14,492 nucleotides of DNA from Deltaproteobacteria bacterium (GCA_021786815.1 JAJYMR010000063.1:1-14492), one strand, 5' to 3'; numbered from the stretch's first letter, positions 6,842-14,492 are shown. Notes: generated by a model not told the origin, from the sequence alone. Numbers and translations: made by a program.

Positions 6842-7780
6842 TCAGAATCCGCCTTTGAGCGTATGGAGCACCTGGATCATGGCGGGGCCGATGATGACGG
6901 CGATCATCGCGGGCAACACGAAGAGAACCAGCGGAAAGAGAATCTTGATGGAAGCTTTCTGCGCGGCTTCTTCGGCACGGAGCCGTCGGCGGGTTCTAAG
7001 TGCGTCGGAACTCGCGTTCAGCGCCGGCGCGATCTGCGCGCCCAGTTGTTCGCTCTGGATGAGGGTCGCGGCAAGCGGCTTGATATCCTCGACGGCGGTG
7101 CGGTCGGCGAGACTCTTCAGCGCCTGTCCGAGCGAGGCACCCGCGGAAATCTCGCCCGCGACCATGCCCAACTCGGTGCCGATTTCCTGCTTCTGGCGTT
7201 CGGCTTCGTTGCCGACGATCTTGATCGCTTCGTAAAGGCCAAGGCCGGCTTCAACGCAAACCACGAGAAGGTCGAGGACGTCGGAAAGCTGTCGGGCGAT
7301 AGCGTTCTGGCGATTTCGGGCGCGCTTGCCCAGGTAATAGCTGGGCAGGAAAAGGCCCACCGCCATCCCCGCAATCGCCAGCACCAGCACTTCCGTGCCG
7401 GATCGATGCAGGACAGCGCTCGCCACGATACCGAGGATGATACCCACAACTCCGGCGCCGATTCGTATGACCTGGAAGATTTGCGCGGCGCTCGCTTTCC
7501 TGAAACCCGCCTGGAGCAAGGTCTGCGAGAGCTTCTCTCCCTCCGCAGTGGTCGGATCGGGCGGGGGAAGGTGCTTTACCGCCCACTTGAAGACCAAGCG
7601 GGAAATGGTGTCCTGTTCCTTCTCGTCCTCAAGGGTGCCTTGCGCGATCCTGATTTTTACCGCGATATCCGCGAACCGCTCCTCGACCGAGCGATTCTGG
7701 CCGAACGTCGCCATGTAGATCCCCAGGGCGGCGGCCCCGAGAAGAAGGAAAAAGCATGCACTGACCAGAAGAGGAGTCAT
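6842..7780 (-). CDS. tadC: Tad pilus assembly inner-membrane platform protein TadC
   Basis: 312-residue T2SS GspF-like membrane protein that, with TadB, forms the platform on which the TadA ATPase drives Flp pilin assembly. Predicted helices lie at about 4-24, 104-124, 130-150 and 278-300. The cytoplasmic F domain (about 155-278) contains the conserved QLSDVLDLLVVCVEAGLGLYEA segment. The C-terminal block EEAAQKASIKILFPLVLFVLP is typical of TadC. The ATG at 7780 is chosen over an upstream start at 7846, which would overlap tadB: GGAG lies 7 nt before it and only 1 nt separates it from the tadB stop. It is the last gene of the operon in this window; the usual downstream tadD and pseudopilin genes are not here, and a convergent regulator gene follows. 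Length is normal. Confidence 0.95.
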   Translation of the reverse strand: MTPLLVSACFFLLLGAAALGIYMATFGQNRSVEERFADIAVKIRIAQGTLEDEKEQDTISRLVFKWAVKHLPPPDPTTAEGEKLSQTLLQAGFRKASAAQIFQVIRIGAGVVGIILGIVASAVLHRSGTEVLVLAIAGMAVGLFLPSYYLGKRARNRQNAIARQLSDVLDLLVVCVEAGLGLYEAIKIVGNEAERQKQEIGTELGMVAGEISAGASLGQALKSLADRTAVEDIKPLAATLIQSEQLGAQIAPALNASSDALRTRRRLRAEEAAQKASIKILFPLVLFVLPAMIAVIIGPAMIQVLHTLKGGF

Positions 7781-7781
7781 T

Positions 7782-8735
7782 TTAGTACTCCACCCGCAGC
7801 AGGCGGCGAATCGTGAACAGCGCCGCCAGGTCAAGTCCCACCGCAAATTTGAGAATCTTCTGTCCGGTCGGGTCGTAAAAAAGCGAATGCGTGTATGACG
7901 GCTGGATCAGGCTGAACACCCCGAGCACGATGATTGGGAGCAAGCCCACGATGAGTCCGCCCATCCGCGACTGCGCCGTAAGCGCCTTTATCTGCAGCTT
8001 GATGCGCTGGCGGATGCGGACGATCTCCGAGAGACGGCCCACGATCTTCGCAAGGCTGCTCCCCACTTCGCTCTGCACCTTGACCGCGACCACCAGCATC
8101 CGCAGGTCGTCAACGGGCATGCGTTGCAGCATGTCCTCAAGGGCGCGCCCGATCGGCAGGCCGATGCGGTTCTGTTCGAGCGCGGTGCGGAATTCGCCTC
8201 CGAGCGGATTTGCGAACTGCCCCACCAGCACCTGCAGGGCGCGCTGAAAGGAGTGGCCCGCCTCCAGCGACGACTTGATCAGGTCCAGGGCGAAGGGAAG
8301 CTGGGCGTTGAAAGCCTTCAGGCGCCTTGTACGGCGGAACTTTATGTAGGCGACCGGCAGGGATCCCATGCCCGTCGCGGTCGCCGTCGCGAACCACATG
8401 TCCTTCCAGAACGCCTCTCCGCCCGCCATTCCCGCGGCGAACAGCAGCACGATCATGAGCAGGACTTCCGAGACGCGCGTGTAGATGCCGGCCTGCCACA
8501 TGTTCTGCTCGAGGGTGCGGATAGGGTTGAAACGCCTGAGCGCCGCCAGGACTGGTGTCGATTCCTCTTCGCGCTTGCGAAGAATGTCCGTGTCGATCGT
8601 TTCCTCGGCCGGGCGCATCATGCGCCGGACGATGTTCTGCCCGTCTTCCGCCGCGCCCCCGCGCACGTTGAGCAGGATCAGTACGGCTGCGAAGACCAGC
8701 CCGAATATCAGGGTTACCGTCGTCAGCAGTTCCAT
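7782..8735 (-). CDS. tadB: Tad pilus assembly inner-membrane platform protein TadB
   Basis: 317-residue partner of TadC in the Tad secretion platform. An N-terminal helix (about 4-23), a pair of helices at about 90-131, the GspF-like cytoplasmic domain (about 140-255) and two C-terminal helices (259-277, 293-310) give the normal TadB layout. The hallmark stretch ALTAQSRMGGLIVGLLP (251-267) and the LPFALDLIKSSLEAGHSF region (146-163) identify it as TadB rather than TadC. The start is ATG at 8735, 4 nt after the cpaF/tadA stop, and the stop is 1 nt before tadC, so it is surely co-transcribed and probably translationally coupled. Nothing unusual is seen in the sequence. Confidence 0.95.
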   Translation of the reverse strand: MELLTTVTLIFGLVFAAVLILLNVRGGAAEDGQNIVRRMMRPAEETIDTDILRKREEESTPVLAALRRFNPIRTLEQNMWQAGIYTRVSEVLLMIVLLFAAGMAGGEAFWKDMWFATATATGMGSLPVAYIKFRRTRRLKAFNAQLPFALDLIKSSLEAGHSFQRALQVLVGQFANPLGGEFRTALEQNRIGLPIGRALEDMLQRMPVDDLRMLVVAVKVQSEVGSSLAKIVGRLSEIVRIRQRIKLQIKALTAQSRMGGLIVGLLPIIVLGVFSLIQPSYTHSLFYDPTGQKILKFAVGLDLAALFTIRRLLRVEY

Positions 8736-8739
8736 CGGC

Positions 8740-10128
8740 CTACCTCTGCGCGGCGCGGAAGAGTTTCGAATCGAGCTTGTAGCCGGCGATCTGAAGCTGC
8801 TCCGAGTAAACCGAGCGGATTCCGGTCGAGACGAAATTCCCCACGATCTTGCCTTCCGCGTTCACTCCCGTGCGTTTGAACTCGAACAGGTCCTGCATCA
8901 TGATCATCTCCCCCTCCATCCCGGCGATTTCCGAAACCTTCATCACCTTGCGCGTGCCGTCCGAAAGCCGCGAGACGTGGACGATCATGTTGATGGCGGA
9001 GGCTATCTGCTGGCGCATCGCGCGCTGCGGAATCGAAATGCCCGAAAGCAGCATCATCATCTCGAGCCGCCCCAGGCATTCGCGCGGATTGTTGGCGTGG
9101 ATGGTGGCGATCGAGCCGTCATGGCCGGTCGACATCGCCTGCAACATGTCGAGGACTTCGGAGCTTCGCACCTCGCCGACGACGATTCGCTCGGGACGCA
9201 TGCGCAGCGCGTTCTTCACGAGGTCGCGCTGCGTTACCTCGCCCTTGCCCTCGACGTTCATCGGGCGTGTTTCCAGCCGCACCACGTGCGGCTGCTGCAG
9301 CGAAAGTTCGGCCGAGTCCTCGATGGTCACGATGCGCTCGTCGGTGGGAATGAATGCCGACAGGCAGTTGAGCATCGTGGTCTTGCCCGAGCCGGTTCCG
9401 CCGCACACCAGGACGTTGAGCCGGGCGCGCACGATGGTTTGCAGGAACTCGACGATCTCCTGAGTCACGGTCTGCTTCTCGACCAGATCGTCGATGTTGT
9501 AGCGGCGCTTGCCGAATCGCCGGATGGAGAGCGCGGGGCCGTCGAGCGCAAGCGGCGGGATGATCGCGTTGATACGCGAGCCGTCGGGAAGCCGCGCGTC
9601 GACCATCGGCGAGGATTCGTCAACGCGCCGTCCGACCTGGGAGACGATCCGGTCGATGATCAGCATCAGGTGCTGATCGTCCTGGAAGTGCACATCCGTC
9701 AGGTGCAGCTTGCCGAATTTTTCCACGTACACTTGATTCGGGCCGTTGACCAGGATGTCGGTGATGGTGTCGTCCCACAGCAACGGCTCGAGCGGCCCGA
9801 GGCCAAGCAACTCGTTCTTGATCTCCTCGACCAGATGCGCGCGGTCGCTCTCGGTCAGGAGACGCCCCTCTTCATTGATAATGTCGTTTATGACCTGGCC
9901 GACCTTCTGCGAGGCCAGGTTCGCCTCGAGGCTCTCAAGGCGCGACACATCGAGCGTTTCGAACAGGCGGTTGTGAACCGCAAGCTTGAGCTGCTGAAAG
10001 CCGTCGGCCTGGGTATTGGCGCGCTTTTGCGAAGGCGAAGCCGCTCCCCGCTGAAGGAGCCCCTGGCCCGGGCCGCCGCCGCCGTTGCCGGATTGCTGGG
10101 AAATTCTATCGACCAGGCTTGTTGCCAT
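8740..10128 (-). CDS. tadA: Tad pilus assembly ATPase TadA/CpaF
   Basis: 462-residue hexameric secretion ATPase of the CpaF/TadA branch of the GspE superfamily, powering Flp pilus polymerisation (and perhaps retraction) at the cytoplasmic face of the inner membrane. Visible motifs are Walker A GGTGSGKT (243-250), the Asp box RIVTIEDSAEL (265-275), Walker B RIVVGEVRSSE (314-324) and the His box GHDGSIATIHANNP (335-348), all intact. The N-terminus starts with a Gly/Gln/Ser-rich stretch (11-40) likely to be flexible, then the CpaF N-terminal domain with the conserved GLGPLEPLL and DITDIxVNGP-like segments (109-130). The start is ATG at 10128 after AGAGGA, 3 nt beyond the tadZ stop. Length is normal for CpaF. 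Confident call. Confidence 0.97.
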   Translation of the reverse strand: MATSLVDRISQQSGNGGGGPGQGLLQRGAASPSQKRANTQADGFQQLKLAVHNRLFETLDVSRLESLEANLASQKVGQVINDIINEEGRLLTESDRAHLVEEIKNELLGLGPLEPLLWDDTITDILVNGPNQVYVEKFGKLHLTDVHFQDDQHLMLIIDRIVSQVGRRVDESSPMVDARLPDGSRINAIIPPLALDGPALSIRRFGKRRYNIDDLVEKQTVTQEIVEFLQTIVRARLNVLVCGGTGSGKTTMLNCLSAFIPTDERIVTIEDSAELSLQQPHVVRLETRPMNVEGKGEVTQRDLVKNALRMRPERIVVGEVRSSEVLDMLQAMSTGHDGSIATIHANNPRECLGRLEMMMLLSGISIPQRAMRQQIASAINMIVHVSRLSDGTRKVMKVSEIAGMEGEMIMMQDLFEFKRTGVNAEGKIVGNFVSTGIRSVYSEQLQIAGYKLDSKLFRAAQR

Positions 10129-10131
10129 CGT

Positions 10132-11373
10132 TTATCCTCTTCCGATTGCGCCCAGCAGCCGGGACATCAAGGAACCTTCGCGCTCGGACTGGCTCGGCGC
10201 GTTCCCGTCAAGCCGGCGCGCGAAATCCTCGACGCTCCTGGCGACGCTCGAGTTGGGAGCGACCTGCCAGAGGTCCTGCGCGCCCAATTGCACCCTCTCG
10301 AGCAGCTTGTCGTCGCGCGGAATCTTCGCGTGGATCGGCTGCGCCAGGGTGTGACTGAGCTGATCCTCGCTTATGGCATGGTTGGGAACGAAGCGGCTCA
10401 GGATGAACTTTGGCTCGGCCGTAAGACCGAGCCGTCCGCACAGATCGACGAAGCGCCACGCGCAGCGCGCCGCTCCTATCGACTGGTCGAGCCCGTAGAT
10501 CAGATGCTGCGAGTGCTCCCAGGCGGCGACCTTGGCGCCGTCGATGTGGGTGCCGCAATCGACGATGATGTAGTCGAAAAGCTGGCGCATCAGTTCAAGC
10601 GTCGCGACGATGACGGCGTCGGAAACAAGCTCGCCATCCTCGATTCGCTTGGGCGCCGCCAGCAGGTAAATGCCCGAAGCATGCTTGCTCAGGGCGGCTT
10701 CGAGCTGAAGTGAATCGATCTTACGCTGCGAGTCGGCCAGCGCCATGATGGTGCGGTCGGCTTCGGTGTTCAGGAAGACCGAGAGCGCGCTCGTCTGAAG
10801 GTCGAGATCGACGACCGCGACCCGCTTGTCGAGCGTGTACTTGAGCGCAAGCGCCAGGTTGCCGGCCAGGCTGGTGATTCCGATTCCGCCCATCAGGCTG
10901 ACCATCGAGCACACGGCCCCGCCCTCCTGGCGAAGCTCGCGCCGGCGCGACTCGCTTATTTTCAGCAGCGCTCTGGTCGCGTCGCCCGGTTCGAGCGGCA
11001 GGAACAAAAGCTCGTCCGCGCCCGCCCTGAGTATGCGCTTCATCAGACCGGGCGAACGTTCCTGACATAGCGCGAACAGCGCCGGGCGCGGCTCGTGTTT
11101 CGCCTGGAGTTCGAGGTAGTTCAACGCCAGCTCCTCGTTGCCGTTGAACACCACCATCGTCACGTCAGCCGGCGCCGCTCCATTGCCGTTGCCGTTCCCG
11201 TTTCCGTTCGAAGGAGCGGCTTGCTCGGGAGTCGATTCAATTACTTGTAGCGGGGGATCCGCCAGGGCTGTCAGCGACGCTTTGACTTCGGCGCGATGCG
11301 CTTCGTCAGAGGCCACCAGCAGAACCTTGAGCGCCCCCCGCTTTCCTTCACCCTTGTTTTGCAGTGCCGACAC
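10132..11373 (-). CDS. tadZ: Tad pilus localisation protein TadZ/CpaE with degenerate receiver and Walker A
   Basis: 413-residue MinD/ParA-like protein that in Tad systems positions the pilus machine at the pole. Residues 15-140 form an atypical receiver: the strand that normally ends in the phosphoacceptor Asp reads VTMVVFNGN, with no aspartate, so phosphorylation is unlikely. An insertion of five Asn-Gly pairs (56-65) interrupts it. The ATPase part (about 155-390) has a Walker A-like loop MGGIGITS (161-168) in which both lysines of the deviant KGGxGK[ST] motif are missing, while VVDLDLQTSAL (187-197) and the Walker B-like YIIVDCGTH (268-276) are kept. TadZ proteins are known to have atypical nucleotide sites. 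The start is GTG at 11373, with a GGGGGAG site 7 nt upstream; the alternative first ATG would lie inside the domain. Gene position between the secretin and tadA supports the name. Confidence 0.92.
   Translation of the reverse strand: MSALQNKGEGKRGALKVLLVASDEAHRAEVKASLTALADPPLQVIESTPEQAAPSNGNGNGNGNGAAPADVTMVVFNGNEELALNYLELQAKHEPRPALFALCQERSPGLMKRILRAGADELLFLPLEPGDATRALLKISESRRRELRQEGGAVCSMVSLMGGIGITSLAGNLALALKYTLDKRVAVVDLDLQTSALSVFLNTEADRTIMALADSQRKIDSLQLEAALSKHASGIYLLAAPKRIEDGELVSDAVIVATLELMRQLFDYIIVDCGTHIDGAKVAAWEHSQHLIYGLDQSIGAARCAWRFVDLCGRLGLTAEPKFILSRFVPNHAISEDQLSHTLAQPIHAKIPRDDKLLERVQLGAQDLWQVAPNSSVARSVEDFARRLDGNAPSQSEREGSLMSRLLGAIGRG
11179..11208 (-). repeat. Asn-Gly coding microsatellite in tadZ
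   Basis: Five imperfect 6-bp units (AAC/AAT plus GGN) encode five Asn-Gly pairs in a row inside the pseudo-receiver domain of TadZ. Codon use varies between units (GGA, GGG, GGC), so it has been partly randomised. Confidence 0.8.
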
Positions 11374-11399
11374 TGGATAACTCCCCCAAAGAGTCTCCG

Positions 11400-13265
11400 T
11401 TAGAACCTGGGCCGACCGGGGTCGGGCCTGCCGAGCTGCTTGGTCTCAACCTCGTTATAGGTGAGATGCCCACGGTTGCTCGGTTCGAACACTCCCGCGC
11501 CCTGCGGCAGCGGGCGGACGATCTGCGGCGTCACCGCGATCACCAGGTCGGTCTTGGTATGCGTCCATGCCGTGTTGCGGAACAGTCCGCTTATGTACGG
11601 AATGTCGCCCAGATACGGCACTTTCTGGATGGTTTCGTTCTTCTGGTCGAGGATGAGCCCCGCGATAATCAGCGTCTGGTCATCCCTGAGCCGCACCATC
11701 GTTTCTGCCCGGCGCGTAACGAAGGCCGGCACCGTGAAGCCGAAGAGCTGCACCCCCTGTGCGTAGTTGGGCTGTGAGACCTCCGGTTTCACCAGCAGTT
11801 CGACGTCGTTGACGCCGACCACGGTCGGCACAAACACCACCGAGGTGCCGTACTGCTTGAAGACGACCGAGGTGTTGAGCGCCTGGGCGACGACGATCGG
11901 TATCTCGCCGCCATCAAGGAACTTGGCCTGCTCGCCAGAATTCGCGAGCAATTGCGGCTCGGCCAGGATACGGCCGAGGTTGTGGCTCTCCAGGTACTGG
12001 AACATGCTCTGGGTCGCAACGTTGGAGTTCTGCGCCGCAAGCCCGTAGGTCAGGGTCGACGAGAGCAGGAGTGGAATGATGCTGCCGCCCGCGGGTAGGA
12101 TTGCGCCGGAGGAACTGGCTTGCGGCGTGGTGGTGCCTGGCGCGCCAAATCCTCCGGTGCTGCCGCCGCCGAGCTGGATTTCCTGGCTGTACGGAGTCGC
12201 GACCGCGCCGGGCATCCCGACTATCGACACGCCGTAATTGGTGAGCGCGGCCGACAGGTTCATGCCCTGGTTCTCCAGGTTGTTTATGTCGAGTTCGGCC
12301 ACGATCGTGTTGAGCATCACCTGCTGCTTGCCGGCCGGATCGACCCGCACCTGGCGCTCCTCGTATTCTCCCCGCCCGGTCCATACGGCGAGCGTGGTGA
12401 AACCCGGTTTGTGCGCGATCAGGTTGAGCTCGTACGGGTTGATGACCTGAATGTCGGCGACCTTGGTGTCGGCGATCGAGATGCGATGGAGCCGACGCAC
12501 GAAGTCGATGATCTGCGAAGTTCCGGTTCGCAGATCGATTCCGTCAGCCGGCAGATAGTGCTTGCCACCCGAAACCGCCACTCCGTCAGTCGAATAGGGC
12601 TGGCCCGAGGCCAACAGCGAAGGGTCGGTCTTGTACTTGACAGGCTTGACGTGAGCCGCGGCTACCTGGCTCGCCATCATGCCGCCCATCGTGGCCGAAG
12701 CGGCCGCCGGAGACGCACTCGGGGCCGAGTTGCTGTTGCCGGGACCCGTCCAGTTTGCTTTGGCGGGCGCGTCGGCCGAGGCCAGCACCGAATCGGCCGC
12801 GGGCGCGGCGGAAGCCGCAGGCGCGGCGGAAGCCGCAGGCGCGGAGGTCTTCGCGACAGGGCCCGTTCCGTGGTCCATGGGCGCCGCGCTTGCGGACGTC
12901 TCCGGCGACACGGGCTTCAACGGATTGGCAATGTTGCCTATCGCGTGCACCGTGACGTCATAGGTCACCTTTTGCCCGTTGGCCTTCGTGACCGATATCT
13001 TCCACTCGCCTTTCTCCGCCCCGAGCAACACCAGCTGGCCGGGTTGCTCGCTGTGGACGACGAGAGCCTGGGAATTTGAGACAACGTCGATATCGGGTTT
13101 GCTCTCGGTGCTGAGATTGTTGATTACGCTGGTCTCGCCGGCATTGAGCGCGAGCGACACCTGTTGAGGCTTTTCAGCGGCGATTACCCGAACCGGGCGC
13201 GCCATCAGAAGGCTCATCGCCGCCACCAGCCATGGAATCCATACGCAACCGCGTTTTGATTTCAT
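11400..13265 (-). CDS. cpaC: Tad pilus outer-membrane secretin RcpA/CpaC
   Basis: 621-residue secretin forming the outer-membrane pore of the Tad pilus. An N-terminal signal peptide (about 1-30, hydrophobic 9-21, likely cut after VIAA) is followed by a first pilus-secretin N-domain (about 34-108, QVSLALNAGETSVINN). Next come an Ala/Ser/Pro-rich linker (109-235), a second N-domain-like block (237-308, with ISIADTKVADIQVINPYELNLIA) and the secretin domain (about 430-587, RILAEPQLLANSGEQAKFLDGGEIP through VTPQIVRPLP). Standard CpaC proteins usually carry one such N-domain, so the doubled arrangement and long linker make it larger than usual. ATG 13265 is preferred to the GTG at 13280 because the AGGTGAGGT ribosome site overlaps that GTG and is well spaced from the ATG. 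The gene lies 33 nt downstream of cpaB; the gap to tadZ is 26 nt. Confidence 0.95.
   Translation of the reverse strand: MKSKRGCVWIPWLVAAMSLLMARPVRVIAAEKPQQVSLALNAGETSVINNLSTESKPDIDVVSNSQALVVHSEQPGQLVLLGAEKGEWKISVTKANGQKVTYDVTVHAIGNIANPLKPVSPETSASAAPMDHGTGPVAKTSAPAASAAPAASAAPAADSVLASADAPAKANWTGPGNSNSAPSASPAAASATMGGMMASQVAAAHVKPVKYKTDPSLLASGQPYSTDGVAVSGGKHYLPADGIDLRTGTSQIIDFVRRLHRISIADTKVADIQVINPYELNLIAHKPGFTTLAVWTGRGEYEERQVRVDPAGKQQVMLNTIVAELDINNLENQGMNLSAALTNYGVSIVGMPGAVATPYSQEIQLGGGSTGGFGAPGTTTPQASSSGAILPAGGSIIPLLLSSTLTYGLAAQNSNVATQSMFQYLESHNLGRILAEPQLLANSGEQAKFLDGGEIPIVVAQALNTSVVFKQYGTSVVFVPTVVGVNDVELLVKPEVSQPNYAQGVQLFGFTVPAFVTRRAETMVRLRDDQTLIIAGLILDQKNETIQKVPYLGDIPYISGLFRNTAWTHTKTDLVIAVTPQIVRPLPQGAGVFEPSNRGHLTYNEVETKQLGRPDPGRPRF
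12802..12845 (-). repeat. 18-bp tandem repeat in the secretin linker
   Basis: Two perfect 18-bp copies (12802-12819 and 12820-12837; + strand unit GGCGCGGCGGAAGCCGCA) plus a partial third encode repeated Ala-Ala-Pro-Ala-Ser residues in the low-complexity linker of the secretin. Confidence 0.85.
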
Positions 13266-13298
13266 CGTCGTGTACCTCACCTGGTCCTCCCGCTTCCT

Positions 13299-14357
13299 TT
13301 ACGGCACGTCCAGCGTCCTTGATGTCGGAACGTACGAGGCCGAGCTTGGCGTCGGGCCGGCGGCGGCGCTGGCGGTCACCGAATTTGCGTGGGCGCGCGC
13401 CATGTTCCGAGTGCGAGACGCGTGAGCGCTTGCAACCGGGGTTCGATCGGCGCTCCAGAGCGCAGCGGTCTTACGCGAGACCGGTCCGGGCCTGGAAGGC
13501 GCGGCCGCGGCCTGCACGAAAGACACCGACTCCGACTTGGTGCCGTCACGCATGATTTCGACGTTGAACTTGTTGACCTTGTGAACCGGCGCGTCATGAT
13601 GCACGGCGGCCTGCGCAGGCATAACCGGCAGGTTGGGCGTGGTGCTGTACACGGCGAGCATCTGGTGGACATCCACGCCGCCGGTCAGCACGATCTTGTT
13701 GTCGTTGTAGTTGCGCATCGCCAGGCGAAGCGTTCCTTCACGGCTGGCAAGGGCGAGCCGCTCGGCCTCGGCGGGCGTGACCAGCAGAGTCACGACCTTG
13801 ACGAGCTGCGGCTTGTCCTTTTTCTTGTGAATCTCCTGCGCGACGGCGAGCACTTCGACATCCTGGAGCACCACCTTCGAAAAGGGCTGGGCGAGGCCGC
13901 TGCCGGCCCCGATGGCAACCAGGACATCGACGTGAGTGCCAGGCAGAACGAAGCCCGCGATATCGCTGACCTCATCGACCGGCACGGACACGGCGCGCAT
14001 CCCGGCCGGGATAAGAAGCGGAAGCACTCCCGCGGTCTTCTGACCCATGAAGAGCTTGCTGCTGACGATCGGCTCGTTCCTGACGAACGGGCTTTTTACG
14101 AAACTTCCGATCAACTGTTGCGGGTTCGAGAAAGAGCCCTCGGGAAGCGCGTCCGAAGACCATCGCGCAAGCCTCAAGGACCCGGCGTCAATCTTGGTGC
14201 CGAGCGACAAATCGTGCGCGGCGACGACAATATGAACTGTCTTCGCCATCGCCTGCTTCACCTCGGCGTCCCTGCGCTTGAGCGCAGAGTAGACAACCAC
14301 CGAGGCTAGCATCGCCGCCAGGCCCGCAAGCATGACGAAAATCACTGGCCGTTTCAT
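13299..14357 (-). CDS. cpaB: Tad pilus assembly protein CpaB/RcpC
   Basis: 352-residue periplasmic protein anchored by one N-terminal helix (about 5-25). It has a SAF domain (about 41-103: TVHIVVAAHDLSLGTKIDAGSL, then the GSFVKSPFVRNEPIVSSKL segment) and the CpaB/RcpC domain (about 110-225: IPAGMRAVSVPVDEVSDIAGFVLPGTHVDVL). RcpC/CpaB is thought to work with the secretin and peptidoglycan in Tad pilus assembly. Beyond about residue 285 the protein has a disordered-looking Ser/Ala/Pro/Arg-rich basic tail (pI clearly high) not needed for the family call. The start is ATG at 14357 with GGAGG 5 nt upstream. It is the first visible gene of the operon; pilin and prepilin peptidase genes, usually upstream, would lie beyond the window edge. 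Confidence 0.95.
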   Translation of the reverse strand: MKRPVIFVMLAGLAAMLASVVVYSALKRRDAEVKQAMAKTVHIVVAAHDLSLGTKIDAGSLRLARWSSDALPEGSFSNPQQLIGSFVKSPFVRNEPIVSSKLFMGQKTAGVLPLLIPAGMRAVSVPVDEVSDIAGFVLPGTHVDVLVAIGAGSGLAQPFSKVVLQDVEVLAVAQEIHKKKDKPQLVKVVTLLVTPAEAERLALASREGTLRLAMRNYNDNKIVLTGGVDVHQMLAVYSTTPNLPVMPAQAAVHHDAPVHKVNKFNVEIMRDGTKSESVSFVQAAAAPSRPGPVSRKTAALWSADRTPVASAHASRTRNMARAHANSVTASAAAGPTPSSASYVPTSRTLDVP

Positions 14358-14492
14358 TTCGTCCTCCCCCTCCGGCCTTTAATCGCGGGGCCGGCTAATC
14401 TCCCATTGCGTGAACAGAGTCATTGTCAAATTCATTCGCTCATTGCGGATTCCTGAGTGGTAAGCGTGGTGGGGAACGGGATGACTCCAAGG
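14358..14492 (-). other. Leader/upstream region of the Tad operon
   Basis: 135 nt to the window edge with no coding sequence seen. In the leader, CCGGCC (14372-14377) and GGCCGG (14389-14394) can form a 6-bp hairpin with an 11-nt loop just before the cpaB ribosome site. A perfect TTGACA (minus strand, 14429-14424) is present, but no acceptable -10 lies at 16-18 nt, so a promoter is not claimed. Confidence 0.4.

Noticed and set aside
6812..7816. 334-codon + strand frame antisense to tadC
   Set aside because: tadC has clear family motifs, membrane helices and an RBS; this frame is its antisense shadow.
7781..7846. Longer N-terminus for TadC starting at 7846
   Set aside because: It would overlap tadB by 65 nt and adds a Trp/Arg/Cys-rich stretch not typical of TadC; the ATG at 7780 has a good ribosome site.
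8485..10713. 742-codon open frame on the + strand antisense to tadB, tadA and tadZ
   Set aside because: It is a shadow of three well-supported genes on the other strand. The product is rich in Arg/His/Asp/Leu with no recognisable domain, and long antisense frames are expected in GC-rich genes.
12120..13079. 319-codon + strand frame antisense to the secretin gene
   Set aside because: Arg-rich shadow of the secretin gene with no domain.
14401..14429. TTGACA on the minus strand as the -35 of a Tad operon promoter
   Set aside because: The -35 is perfect, but at 16-18 nt spacing the -10 candidates (such as ATGGGA) do not match; not claimed.

Overview
The window is GC-rich bacterial chromosome with tightly packed genes and mostly ATG/GTG starts preceded by GGAGG-type ribosome binding sites. 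The gene content fits an uncultured soil or groundwater proteobacterium-like lineage: an SHS-type carboxylate transporter, an LLM flavin oxidoreductase coupled to an acetoacetate-decarboxylase-like protein, an epoxide-hydrolase-like enzyme, an NtrC-like regulator and a Tad pilus locus. Binatota/Desulfobacterota-like groups are a guess. Nothing in the sequence fixes the taxonomy.

Left part (1-4159, + strand): a 5'-truncated MFS carboxylate transporter; then a two-gene translationally coupled unit (LLM oxidoreductase and an acetoacetate-decarboxylase-family protein that lacks the catalytic lysine pair), closed by a strong intrinsic terminator; then an alpha/beta hydrolase of the soluble epoxide hydrolase type. 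These look like small-molecule uptake and catabolism genes.

Middle (4160-6669, + strand): a small glycine-rich RRM RNA-binding protein, a tRNA-Asn(GTT) with encoded CCA, and an NtrC-type regulator. The regulator has a receiver domain, an AAA+ domain and a Fis-type HTH, but the GAFTGA loop and the second arginine finger are altered. Its leader carries overlapping inverted repeats.

Right part (6842-14357, - strand): one operon encoding the Tad/Flp pilus (type IVc) machine, read right to left as cpaB/rcpC, cpaC/rcpA secretin, cpaE/tadZ, cpaF/tadA ATPase, tadB and tadC. Intergenic gaps from tadZ to tadC are only 1-4 nt. The operon converges on the NtrC-like gene across a 172-nt spacer holding two strong hairpins. 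Pilin, prepilin peptidase, TadD and TadE/F/G pseudopilins are not in the window, so the system must be completed elsewhere.

No CRISPR array, insertion sequence or phage gene was seen. The most unusual points are the degenerate sigma54-type activator next to the Tad operon, the lysine-less decarboxylase-fold protein coupled to a luciferase-like oxidoreductase, and a TadZ with both a pseudo-receiver and a Walker A motif lacking lysine.
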